Shown here: one piece after another, positions 26,992 to 34,699 of the stretch | Numbering within the stretch: the stretch's first letter is position 1 | How the letters are laid out: every line of letters begins with the position of its first letter | Origin: Fibrobacteria bacterium | GTDB lineage: Bacteria; Fibrobacterota; Fibrobacteria; UBA11236 | Length of the DNA stretch: 34,699 nucleotides | Direction: 5' to 3' | NCBI GenBank assembly: GCA_017881725.1 | Contig: JADGQO010000105.1 | Location: 1 to 34,699, forward strand | The notes under the pieces: model-generated | What the model was told of the DNA's origin: nothing | Database searches by the model: none | What the model saw: only the letters and a program-made list of their open reading frames with translations | Translations under genes and position numbers: made by a program

Positions 26992-27121
26992 ATTGAATCC
27001 CCTCCGGGCCTTACCAGGGCGTTGAAAAAGTCCGCACGGGGTGGTGTCGGAAACGGTCGATGCTTCCCTGCGCGTGTAGGTGCGGTCGATGGGTAGGAAA
27101 TCCTCTTTTCGGATTCCGGTT

Positions 27122-27775
27122 TCAGCGAGATTGCCACAGGGTTGAACCCTGTGATTTAGCCTTGGAACCAGTGCCGGGGATGATGCCCGAGCCTTCGCGC
27201 AAAACTTCCGGGGTATCGGTAACCAGTGAAATGATCGTAGTGGGTGTCACTGGCCGGGGACCCAGGTCTACAATCAAGTCCACCAAGTGGCCGAAGTTCT
27301 CGTCGATATCTGCCGGGTCGATGAAACTATCCTCTTCGCGGACTTTCGCCGCAGTGGTAAGGATGACGGCCTCCGGAGCCAAACTGAAAAGCGCGTCGGT
27401 GAACACGCCTTTCGGCATGCGCACGCCGACCTCGGGTCGATTGACATCCAGGATTTTTTTCGCCCGCACCGTCGCGGGCAATACGAAGGTAAACGGACCG
27501 GGCACCAGGTGTTTCATGTATCGATAGGCCGAGGTTTCCACCTTAGCGAATTCCGACAGCGCGCTGAAATCGCGGACCATCAAGGCCATCAAATATTTTT
27601 TCATTTCCCGTTTTACGTGGTATAGCTTATGGACGCCGTCCTTGGATAGGGCATCGCAACCCAAGGAATACCCGGAATCGGTGGGGTAAACAACCACCTG
27701 TCCTTTTTGGAAGGCCTCCAGTACTTTTCGCATCAAGCGAACTTGAGGGGTTTCGGGATGGATTTCCAGGCGCAT
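27122..27775 (-). CDS. yciO: YciO-type protein of the Sua5/YrdC family
   Basis: Member of the Sua5/YrdC/YciO RNA-binding fold family, 217 residues. It has VVYPTDSGYSLGCDA near the N-terminus, HVKREMKKYLMALMVRDFSALSEFA, PGPFTFVLPAT, VGVRMP and DLIVDLGPRP then TTIISL. The DSGYSLGCD form and the poorly kept KxRxxxxPL region mark the YciO branch and not the threonylcarbamoyl-AMP synthase TsaC/Sua5. The cell role of YciO is not settled, though links to tRNA threonylcarbamoylation are discussed. It starts 38 bp after yraN in the same direction. The last codons contain a hairpin-forming palindrome. Confidence 0.88.
   Translation of the reverse strand: MRLEIHPETPQVRLMRKVLEAFQKGQVVVYPTDSGYSLGCDALSKDGVHKLYHVKREMKKYLMALMVRDFSALSEFAKVETSAYRYMKHLVPGPFTFVLPATVRAKKILDVNRPEVGVRMPKGVFTDALFSLAPEAVILTTAAKVREEDSFIDPADIDENFGHLVDLIVDLGPRPVTPTTIISLVTDTPEVLREGSGIIPGTGSKAKSQGSTLWQSR
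27135..27153. repeat. 19-bp palindrome at the end of yciO
   Basis: CACAGGGTTGAACCCTGTG has perfect 9-base arms around one G and can form a CACAGGG/CCCTGTG hairpin. It lies inside the last codons of yciO and between convergent genes, so it could help end transcription on either strand, but no T run follows on either side. Confidence 0.4.
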
Positions 27776-27813
27776 ACGTCAAAGGAAAAATAGTTTTTAT
27801 GAAATCCTTTCGC

Positions 27814-28215
27814 TTAACGCGAGAGGAAATATCCGGAAGCGTCGGGCAGGAATGCGCCTTCGATATGTTCGCAATGCGGCTCCGACCGGGACAAATCGAC
27901 CCCCACGACGTCGAAGCGCATGTCCCTATCCATATTTCCGGTCATCCGGCAATATCGTTCGGCCATGCGTTGTAGTTGCAGGATTTTGCGCTTATCGACA
28001 CGTTCCAAGGGCAGGCCTTTGGAGTTTGTCCGGTTGGATTTGACTTCCACAAAAACCAGGACGCCTCGGGAGTCTTCCACAATCAGATCGATTTCACCTC
28101 GGCCTAAGCGTCGGTTTCGGGCAATGAGCGTGTAGCCTTTGTCCCGCAAGGCTTGCAGGGCGATGTCTTCGCCGCGACGGCCGGCTTCCGCATGATTTTC
28201 CGAACCCTCATTCAT
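27814..28215 (-). CDS. yraN: YraN (UPF0102) family protein
   Basis: Small protein of 133 residues with the restriction-endonuclease-like fold of the UPF0102/YraN family. AGRRGEDIALQALRDKGY, then NRRLGRGEIDLIVED and LVFVEVKSNR give the metal-binding E-D-ExK pattern. A C-terminal RMRFDVV-like segment (DMRFDVVGVD) closes it. The cellular role is not established; a nuclease role in DNA or RNA processing has been proposed for the family. The ATG at 28215 starts eight bases inside the end of the kinase gene; the frame is open further upstream but that part reads as kinase antiframe. Translation may depend on the kinase gene. Confidence 0.9.
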   Translation of the reverse strand: MNEGSENHAEAGRRGEDIALQALRDKGYTLIARNRRLGRGEIDLIVEDSRGVLVFVEVKSNRTNSKGLPLERVDKRKILQLQRMAERYCRMTGNMDRDMRFDVVGVDLSRSEPHCEHIEGAFLPDASGYFLSR

Positions 28216-29695
28216 ACGGGATGCCGAGGAAGCGAACCTCACGAACGGCCATGGTACGTGTACCTGCGGCCGGGCCGGCGGTATTCGCTCCACCGGACAT
28301 TGAGAAGCGCAGCCGCCCCTTTTGCGCCACGAGTCCGCCAATAGACAAGAATTGCGGCGCGGTGGATTCCAGCAAAGTAAACCGTAAGGGTTTCCGGCTT
28401 TCGGTTTCAATGACCAACGATCGGGGCGGGGCATACCCGTTAGCCGGATCGGCCGATTCCAAACCGGATTCCAAAACCATACCCGTGATCAACATTTTTT
28501 GCGGAAAGGAGAATTCCACCTCGGCGTCATCATGGCCGGCGAGGAGGGTGGGGGTCCAAGCTGTCGAACGCTTTCCATCAAACAAGTTGGAGTTCATGGA
28601 GGATGCCGGCGATCCCGTAGCCTCGGCGGGGAGCCAGCGCAATCCCTCGGATCGTGAGGCGGGCCGTAGGAGTAAATAGCCCAAAGCCGCAGCCACCAAG
28701 GCGAATAGTCCGAGGATGCCCCATAAATATCCCAGTGAGACTGCCATGGGCTCACCGGAAAAGCGTCGGTTGTGGCCGCGCCGGTCGGTGATGCGAAGAT
28801 CGGAAGGCACAGGCATTTTTGTCGGTTCGACGTGGGGGGTCGAATCCAAATGCGCCGAATCTAAATCGTGCAGCAATTCATCCGCGGTTTGATAACGTTC
28901 CGCTTTGCTTTTCTTCAGGCACTTGGCGACGATGAGCTCGAGACGGGGCGGCACATCAGGGATTTTTTTGGACAGCAACGGGGCCATTTCGTGCACCTGC
29001 TTATAGGCCACAGCCAAGGGCGTATCGGCCAGGAAGGGCGGTCGTCCCGTGACCATTTCATAAATGATGACGCCTAATCCGTAGATGTCGCTTTGGCCGT
29101 CGACCAATCCGCCTTCGCATTGTTCCGGAGCCATGTATTCAGGCGTGCCCATGGCCATGCCCGTGGTCGTGATGCTGGGCGCGTCGATGACCTTGGCGAT
29201 GCCGAAGTCGGAGATGTAAATCTTGTCGCCAGGTTCCACCATGATGTTGCCGGACTTGATGTCGCGATGGACGATCTCATTTTGATGCGCGTATTTCAGC
29301 CCACGGCAAATTTGTTTGGTGATGCCGATAATCCGGGGATAATCCAATTTTATTTCGCCTTGGATCAATTTGCTGAGCGTCACGCCTTGCACATATTGCA
29401 TGGCGATGAATTTCTGGCCGCCGACTTCACCGTAATCGTAAATGGTGACGATATTTTGATGTTGCAGTCTGGAAATGGCGTAAGCTTCGGTGAAAAAGCG
29501 TTCGGAAAATTCCTTGCTGCGCGCCAAAAGGACAGGCAATACCTTCAGGGCCACCACCCGATCCAGCCCGGTTTGCATGGCTTTGTAAACGTCGCCCATG
29601 CCCCCCTTACCCAAGTGGTCAAGGATGGAATAGCCTCCGAATTGTTTTTCGGTTACCGGGTCCTGGTTCGTGGCTTGTAGCGCAGCCTTTTCCAT
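28208..29695 (-). CDS. Ser/Thr protein kinase with membrane segment and discoidin-like domain
   Basis: Hanks-type Ser/Thr kinase of 495 residues. The kinase domain (about 20-285) has the glycine loop GKGGMGDVY, the ATP lysine in ALKVL (Lys51), HRDIKSGNIM (143-152), DFGIAK (163-168), GTPEYMAPEQ and SDIYGLGVIIYEM, so it should be active. A membrane helix (about 320-343) is followed by an outer domain (355-495) with NLFDGKRSTAWTP and VEFSFPQKMLITGMVLESG. That domain resembles an F5/8-type (discoidin) domain and might sense sugars or wall material. The ATG at 29695 follows AAAGGAG. It is divergent from a second kinase with 241 bp between them and overlaps yraN by eight bases. Confidence 0.92.
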   Translation of the reverse strand: MEKAALQATNQDPVTEKQFGGYSILDHLGKGGMGDVYKAMQTGLDRVVALKVLPVLLARSKEFSERFFTEAYAISRLQHQNIVTIYDYGEVGGQKFIAMQYVQGVTLSKLIQGEIKLDYPRIIGITKQICRGLKYAHQNEIVHRDIKSGNIMVEPGDKIYISDFGIAKVIDAPSITTTGMAMGTPEYMAPEQCEGGLVDGQSDIYGLGVIIYEMVTGRPPFLADTPLAVAYKQVHEMAPLLSKKIPDVPPRLELIVAKCLKKSKAERYQTADELLHDLDSAHLDSTPHVEPTKMPVPSDLRITDRRGHNRRFSGEPMAVSLGYLWGILGLFALVAAALGYLLLRPASRSEGLRWLPAEATGSPASSMNSNLFDGKRSTAWTPTLLAGHDDAEVEFSFPQKMLITGMVLESGLESADPANGYAPPRSLVIETESRKPLRFTLLESTAPQFLSIGGLVAQKGRLRFSMSGGANTAGPAAGTRTMAVREVRFLGIPYE

Positions 29696-29727
29696 GGGGA
29701 CTCCTTTCATGCGCAGAATCTGCAGAA

Positions 29728-29733
29728 ATTATA
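29728..29733 (-). promoter_or_regulatory. Possible -10 element for the minus-strand kinase gene
   Basis: On the minus strand TATAAT lies 32 bases before the kinase ATG in the divergent gap. No good -35 stands at the right distance, so the element is only a candidate. The rest of the 241-bp gap shows no clear promoter for the plus-strand kinase. Confidence 0.3.
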
Positions 29734-29936
29734 GGAAAAATGACCCCTCCGGGTCCGTATATTTACGGTCATCTCCGCGATGCAATGACTCGCATCACTC
29801 ATTGTAGCCAAAAGGATTGGAGTCTAATTTCGCTAAAGGATCCAATCCCGGACTACCCAATGGTGATCTACTTTCATTTGTGACAAGGGGTTAGACTCTT
29901 TTTACCGCGTCACACCTTTGTTACCTTGGCGGTTAA

Positions 29937-31700
29937 ATGTCCAAACGTTACGGGCGCTACGAAGTCTTATACAAATTGGGTCAGGGAGCCATGGCGCAAG
30001 TCTATTTGGCCCGCGATCCCGTCTTGAATCGATTCGTGGCCATTAAGGTTTTGCATGCGGAACTGGCCACCCGCAAGGATGTCTTGCAGCGGTTTTTTAA
30101 CGAAGCCCGCACCGTCGCCATGGTGCGCAATCCCCATGTCGTGGAAGTATTCGATTTCGGGCAAGAAGGATCGGATTTGTTCCTGGTCATGGAATTCGTG
30201 GATGGAATTTCCTTGCACGGGATACTCAAACAATTACACATCAATTCACCTTTACCCGACCATTCCGGAAATCATGAGGAACGCGGGGATCGGCAACCGC
30301 TGATTCTATCGGAACCCATGGACGCGATGGTGGCCGCGTCGGTAGTTTGCCAAGCTGCGGCCGGGCTTTCCATCGCCGAACAATATGGAGTGGTCCATCG
30401 GGACATCAAACCGGAAAACCTGATGATCGATCAGCGGGGTAGATTAAAAATCGCGGATTTTGGAATCGCTCATGTGCAAGCCGAACAACTGACGCAAACC
30501 GGCGCAATCTTAGGGTCCCCGCTTTTCATGTCGCCGGAACAGGCTCGCGGCGCCAAGCCGATTACCTCGCAAGCGGATATGTTCTCCCTCGGCGCCGTAT
30601 TCTATCGCTGTCTGGCGGGCCATCCTCCTTTTCAAGGCCGCAGTTTAACCGAGATATTCCGAAAAATTTCCGAAGAACCCCATGAACCCATCTGGAAAAT
30701 TCGACCCGAGTTGGATCCGGCCCTGGTGCAAGTGGTCGAACTACTTCTCAACAAACGACCCGCCCAACGCGGGGGTGGAGCGCTTTGGTTGCATCGTCAC
30801 CTTAAAGGATATTTGGCGGCTGCGGGAGGAGCTGAACCTGAAGAAGCGTTGTCCGCCTATATGCGGGAGTTATCCGCCCGAGGAGTCCAAACCACCTGGA
30901 CGTCCGATCCCCCGACCGCAGCGGCAGCGATGACGGAGTTGGGAACTCGCACAGGCACACGCCCAAACATGCGTACGGGCACATCGCGCACGTTACGGTA
31001 TAACCGAGAATCACGACCGGTAAAAAAAAAGCGGCGAATACTAACGGCACTGCTCGTGGGGTTGACGCTGTTGACGGGAATTTGGTTTTGGAGAGGGGCT
31101 AAGGCATCGGACCGAAAATCATGGAGGTCAATATCCCGACATTTCGCTGATTCTAATTCGATTCACGTCGGCCTGGAGAACCGGAATCCTGGTTTGCTTG
31201 AACCCAATCCGGTGAACCAGTCCGGTGCGGCAACCGGAGGTGCTTTCCAAGAAAGCGTTCGCGAATCCGAAGGTCAAAAATATCCGGAAAAACAGGATGC
31301 TGCGTCTTCCGCTTTTCCTGGAATTGATGCGTCACAGGCGCGATTCATTAAGTCTGGGAAGAGCGACGTTGCCGGAGAGGCGATGGCGATGGATTCCGCC
31401 AGGCGCGTTAGTAATGGACCCGGCATTCAAGTTTTAAGCGACTCGAACTCGTCTCGGTCCACGTTATCCATATTGTCCTCGCCGCCATTCGCGGAGGTAT
31501 ACCTCGACGACAGTTACTTGGGTGTTACCCCGGTTACCGCCCGAGGCCTTTCTGTAGGCCGCCATCGCGTATTATTAATGGCCAAGCATGCCCATCTTCT
31601 CGATACCTCGCTCGAGGTGCATCCAGGACCGCAGACCGTGAAATTACATATGGAAGAAGCCACCGCGCGTCTGGCGGGTGGCGACGACGATTCCGAATAA
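29937..31700 (+). CDS. Ser/Thr protein kinase with membrane segment and PEGA domain
   Basis: Hanks-type kinase of 587 residues. The kinase domain (about 7-290) has GQGAMAQVY, the ATP lysine in AIKVL (Lys37), HRDIKPENLM (154-163), DFGIAH (174-179), GSPLFMSPEQ and ADMFSLGAVFY. An insertion of about 25 residues (roughly 101-125) separates the hinge from the next helix. A Thr/Arg-rich linker leads to a membrane helix (about 365-385). The outer part is Ser-rich and ends in a PEGA domain (about 510-575) with SSPPFAEVYLDDSYLGVTPV. PEGA domains are common in surface proteins of this kind. The ATG has only a weak ribosome site. It ends 13 bp from a convergent aminotransferase gene. Confidence 0.92.
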   Translation: MSKRYGRYEVLYKLGQGAMAQVYLARDPVLNRFVAIKVLHAELATRKDVLQRFFNEARTVAMVRNPHVVEVFDFGQEGSDLFLVMEFVDGISLHGILKQLHINSPLPDHSGNHEERGDRQPLILSEPMDAMVAASVVCQAAAGLSIAEQYGVVHRDIKPENLMIDQRGRLKIADFGIAHVQAEQLTQTGAILGSPLFMSPEQARGAKPITSQADMFSLGAVFYRCLAGHPPFQGRSLTEIFRKISEEPHEPIWKIRPELDPALVQVVELLLNKRPAQRGGGALWLHRHLKGYLAAAGGAEPEEALSAYMRELSARGVQTTWTSDPPTAAAAMTELGTRTGTRPNMRTGTSRTLRYNRESRPVKKKRRILTALLVGLTLLTGIWFWRGAKASDRKSWRSISRHFADSNSIHVGLENRNPGLLEPNPVNQSGAATGGAFQESVRESEGQKYPEKQDAASSAFPGIDASQARFIKSGKSDVAGEAMAMDSARRVSNGPGIQVLSDSNSSRSTLSILSSPPFAEVYLDDSYLGVTPVTARGLSVGRHRVLLMAKHAHLLDTSLEVHPGPQTVKLHMEEATARLAGGDDDSE

Positions 31701-31713
31701 ACGATTTTCGAAA

Positions 31714-32910
31714 TTATTTTAAAGCGGAAAGTCCGTCCTGAAGTCGAACCAGGGCCGCATCGAGAGTTTCCAGCGAAGCGGCAAACGAAATGCGCATGAA
31801 GCCTTCCATTCCGAAGGCGCTGCCGGGCACGGTGGCCAAAAGCTGGCTATCCAATAAATATTGACACAACTCCATGGAAGTCCTGATGTGATTGCCTTGG
31901 TACGATTTTCCAAAATAGGCTTCGATTCCGAAAAAAGCATAAAATGCCCCGGCGGGCGCCAGTACGCGAAGGCCAGGGATTTCCGCCAAACGTTTCAATG
32001 CCAAGTCACGGCATTCGGTTAAGTGCTTGTGCATTTTCCGGACGAACTCACCGTCTGAATCCAGGCAAGCTTGCGCCGCAATCTGGGAGGCGTTGGCGGG
32101 ATGATGAGTCCCGTGGCTTTGAATTGAGGCGATGGCCTTGGCCAGATGCGGAGGCGCTCCGGTGTAGCCGATACGCCAACCCGTCATGGCATAGGCTTTC
32201 GACATGCCATTGATGGTGATGGTGCGCGAAAAAATCTCCTGACCCAAGGACGCGATGCTCACATGGCGAGCGCCGTCATAAACGATGTATTCGTAAATCT
32301 CGTCTGATAGGACATACAGGTCGTGCTTGACCGCCAGGTCCGCCAGCGAGCGCAATTCCGGTTCCGTGTAGACCGCTCCGGTAGGATTGCCCGGAGAATT
32401 CAAAATCAGGAGTTTGGATTTCGACGTCACCGCCGCGCCGAGTTGATCAGCCGTCATTTTGAAACCGGATGCGTACGAGGTCTGGACCAGGACGGGTTTT
32501 CCGCCCAGGAAGCGCACCACCTCGGGATAGGTGACCCAACACGGCGTCGGGATGATGACCTCATCGCCGTCCTCGACCAAGGCCAGCAAGGCGTTGAAAA
32601 CGGCATGCTTCGCACCGCTGGAAACGATGATATCCGATGGGGGATAGGCCAGGCCATTATCGCGCGCGAATTTCCGGCTGACGCTTTCCTTTAATCCCAG
32701 CATACCGGTAACGGCCGTGTATTTGGTCATCCCGTTGCGAATCGATTGGACGGCCGCTTCCTTGGCGAAATCCGGGGTGTCCAAATCCGGTTCCCCGGCC
32801 CCAAGGCTGAGCACGTCTTTGCCTTCCGCTTTCAATTCCTTGTAGCGGGCATCGATGGCGACGGTTTGTGAGGTGGAAATGCGGCCCGTGCGGGCCGCTA
32901 GCGGCTGCAT
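31714..32910 (-). CDS. aspC: Class I PLP-dependent aminotransferase (aspartate-type)
   Basis: Fold-type I aminotransferase of 398 residues, subfamily I-beta. It begins with the SLGAGEPDLDTPDF substrate segment, then SSGAKHAVFNAL, NSPGNPTGAVYT with the cofactor-ring Asn, and SDEIYEYIVYDG. The PLP lysine is Lys238 in NGMSKAYAMTGWRIG, and the carboxylate arginine is in FMRISFAAS. The I-beta group mostly acts on aspartate, sometimes also on prephenate or aromatic substrates, so aspartate-to-glutamate transfer is likely but the exact substrate is not shown. It starts 18 bp after the ilvD stop, and the two may be co-transcribed. Confidence 0.9.
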   Translation of the reverse strand: MQPLAARTGRISTSQTVAIDARYKELKAEGKDVLSLGAGEPDLDTPDFAKEAAVQSIRNGMTKYTAVTGMLGLKESVSRKFARDNGLAYPPSDIIVSSGAKHAVFNALLALVEDGDEVIIPTPCWVTYPEVVRFLGGKPVLVQTSYASGFKMTADQLGAAVTSKSKLLILNSPGNPTGAVYTEPELRSLADLAVKHDLYVLSDEIYEYIVYDGARHVSIASLGQEIFSRTITINGMSKAYAMTGWRIGYTGAPPHLAKAIASIQSHGTHHPANASQIAAQACLDSDGEFVRKMHKHLTECRDLALKRLAEIPGLRVLAPAGAFYAFFGIEAYFGKSYQGNHIRTSMELCQYLLDSQLLATVPGSAFGMEGFMRISFAASLETLDAALVRLQDGLSALK

Positions 32911-32928
32911 AAACGCGTCAGTCGTCCA

Positions 32929-34605
32929 TCACCCGTCGGTCACGCAGCCTTCGCTGGCGGTGCTGACGGTCTTGATGTATTTGTAAAGCGTTCCCTGGGT
33001 GATTTTATAAGGCGGAGTTTTCCAGGTTTTAAAACGCGTGGCGATTTCCGCTTCGGTCAAATCTGCGTCCAAGGTATTTTTTTCCGCATCGATGGTGATG
33101 ACGTCGCCGTTCCGGATAACCGCGAGTAGGCCGCCCAATTGGGCTTCCGGGGTGATATGGCCCACCACGAAACCATGCGTGCCGCCCGAGAAACGTCCAT
33201 CCGTGATCAACGCCACGCTTTTTCCTAAACCGGCGCCCATGATGGCGGAGGTTACGGTGAGCATTTCGCTCATGCCCGGCCCGCCGGTCGGGCCTTCATA
33301 GCGGATGACCACCACGTCGCCGGCGAGGATTTCCTTGCGCTCCAGGGCGTGGAGACAATCTTCTTCCGAATCGTACACCTTGGCCGGGCCCGTGAAAGAC
33401 AGTCCTTCCTTGCCCGTGATTTTGGCGACTGCTCCGTCCTTGGCCAAATTGCCGTGGAGAATACGGATATGCCCGGTCGCTTTTAAAGGTGCGGAAACGG
33501 GGGAAATGATTTTCTGCCCTTCTTTCAGTCCCGGCAAATCTTCAAGGTTTTCCGCCAGCGTCTTGCCGGTCACGGTCAGGCAATCCCCATGCAGGAATCC
33601 TTCCTTCAGCATCAATTTTTGCACCGCCGGGACGCCGCCCACGCCATGCAAATCTTCCATGACGAATTTTCCCGAGGGCTTCAAGTCCGCCAGGTAAGGC
33701 GTCTTCTCGCTGATACGACGGAAGTCTTCCAGGGTCAGCTTCACGTGCGCGGCCTTGGCCATGGCAATCAAATGCAAAACCGCGTTGGTGCTCCCGCCCA
33801 AGGCGATGACCATCGTGATGGCGTTTTCAAAGGCTTTGGAGGTCATGATGTCGCGCGGCTTGATGTCCCGCTCAAGGAGGACCTTGATGGCTTTGCCCAA
33901 GGTTAGACATTCGCGGAACTTTTCGTCGCTGACCGCTGGCGCGGAGGAATCATAGGGCAGGGACATGCCCAAGGTTTCGATGGCCGAAGCCATGGTATTG
34001 GCCGTGTACATGCCTCCGCATGCGCCTTGGCCGGGACAGGCTTTCTTGATCACTTCGTTCATCTGGGCTTCATCGATTTTTCCCGCGACGAATTGACCAT
34101 AGGCTTCAAAGGCGGAAACGACGTCCAATTTGCTGCCGGCGTGGTAGCCTGGAAGAATGGTTCCGCCGTACACCATGATGCTGGGCCGGTTGAAGCGGGC
34201 CATGGCCATTACCGAGCCGGGCATGTTCTTGTCGCAACCCACCACGGAAATGTTGGCGTCGTACCACATGGCGCAAGTCACGGTTTCGATGGAATCGGCG
34301 ATGAGGTCGCGCGATTGCAGCGAATAATTCATGCCTTCCGTGCCCATGGAAATCCCATCGCTGACGCCGATGGTGTGGAACACCAGGCCCATCATGCCTT
34401 CCGCTTGGACGCCCTTTTTGATATGGTCGGCCAAATCGTTCAAGTGCATGTTGCACGGGTTGCCGTCATAGCCGGTGCTGGCGATGCCAACTTGGGCTTT
34501 CCCCATATCTTCATCGGTCATGCCGATGGCATAGAGCATGGCTTTGGAGCCGGGCTGGGAAACGGTTTGCGTCAGGCGGGAGCTGAATTTGTTGAGCTTT
34601 GTCAT
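32929..34605 (-). CDS. ilvD: Dihydroxy-acid dehydratase
   Basis: IlvD of 558 residues, an iron-sulfur dehydratase that makes 2-keto acids in valine, leucine and isoleucine synthesis. The cluster cysteines lie in [17 protein letters not shown] and [10 protein letters not shown]. Other landmarks are [42 protein letters not shown] and [16 protein letters not shown], all complete. The ATG at 34605 is chosen because it gives the usual N-terminus ([11 protein letters not shown]); the frame is open to 34653. No good ribosome site is seen, and a TATTAG (about -15) lies just before, so a short or absent leader is possible. It is first in a likely operon with the aminotransferase. Confidence 0.96.
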   Translation of the reverse strand: MTKLNKFSSRLTQTVSQPGSKAMLYAIGMTDEDMGKAQVGIASTGYDGNPCNMHLNDLADHIKKGVQAEGMMGLVFHTIGVSDGISMGTEGMNYSLQSRDLIADSIETVTCAMWYDANISVVGCDKNMPGSVMAMARFNRPSIMVYGGTILPGYHAGSKLDVVSAFEAYGQFVAGKIDEAQMNEVIKKACPGQGACGGMYTANTMASAIETLGMSLPYDSSAPAVSDEKFRECLTLGKAIKVLLERDIKPRDIMTSKAFENAITMVIALGGSTNAVLHLIAMAKAAHVKLTLEDFRRISEKTPYLADLKPSGKFVMEDLHGVGGVPAVQKLMLKEGFLHGDCLTVTGKTLAENLEDLPGLKEGQKIISPVSAPLKATGHIRILHGNLAKDGAVAKITGKEGLSFTGPAKVYDSEEDCLHALERKEILAGDVVVIRYEGPTGGPGMSEMLTVTSAIMGAGLGKSVALITDGRFSGGTHGFVVGHITPEAQLGGLLAVIRNGDVITIDAEKNTLDADLTEAEIATRFKTWKTPPYKITQGTLYKYIKTVSTASEGCVTDG

Positions 34606-34699
34606 GGGTGCAAATCTAATAAAATGCCCTGTGCGAGGCACGCGCTTCGGCAATTCCCGGCTTCAGCGAAAAGCGAGGCTTACAACTTGGAAATGGATG

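Noticed and set aside
29093-29680. 195-codon plus-strand open frame opposite the kinase domain
   Set aside because: It is antisense to the invariant kinase motifs and is best explained by their codon pattern.
29941-29954. AAACGTTA in the first codons of the plus-strand kinase as a LacI-type site
   Set aside because: It lacks the outer symmetric bases and lies inside coding sequence of an unrelated gene.

Overview
This window looks like chromosomal DNA of a saprophytic, Gram-negative, carbohydrate-degrading bacterium, most plausibly an uncultured member of the Fibrobacterota or a close relative. Support for that reading: several secreted enzymes and enzyme remnants end in sorting-type C-terminal domains (pattern DMTGR/DMFGK followed by beta-strands), as in type IX-like secretion. 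There are many secreted lipoproteins, Hanks-type Ser/Thr kinases with PEGA or discoidin-like tails, and a DUF4349-GH26/CBM35-GH59-GH27 gene content. The placement is inference from protein character, not from a marker gene.

Layout. 1-2437: central metabolism on the plus strand (end of sucC, sucD, mdh), closed by a clear rho-independent terminator. 2577-5030: three overlapping plus-strand genes for a DUF4349 lipoprotein, a second DUF4349 protein and a small lipoprotein that resembles the C-terminal domain of the first. 5203-12780: a secreted-glycan region with a GH59 galactocerebrosidase-type enzyme (minus), a frame-broken unknown gene just upstream of it, a decayed GH26 mannanase with CBM35 remnant (plus), two different ThuA-like secreted proteins (plus), and a seven-repeat beta-propeller lipoprotein (minus). 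12870-19699: a five-gene minus-strand galactoside operon in transcription order GH27 alpha-galactosidase, outer-membrane beta-barrel protein, galT, galK, SSS-family sodium:sugar symporter. A LacI-type operator lies 23 bp before the first gene, and a LacI-family regulator is encoded next door (19851-20858). 21197-25805: a small secreted TPR-like protein coupled to a 1336-residue Ig-like/PKD/beta-helix lipoprotein whose 3' part is strikingly AT-rich. 25806-26229: gene remnants. 26230-34605: housekeeping and signalling (MTA/SAH nucleosidase, YciO, YraN, two divergent Ser/Thr kinases, class I aminotransferase, dihydroxy-acid dehydratase).

How it works together (inference). GH27 and GH59 would release galactose from alpha- and beta-linked galactosides outside the cell. 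The barrel protein would pass sugar through the outer membrane, the sodium symporter would import it, and GalK and GalT would convert it to glucose-1-phosphate via UDP-sugars. No SusC/SusD pair, galE or galM is present in the window. The decayed GH26 mannanase suggests the locus once also attacked galactomannan and has lost backbone cleavage here while keeping side-chain galactose use. I saw no rRNA, tRNA, CRISPR array, insertion sequence or phage gene.
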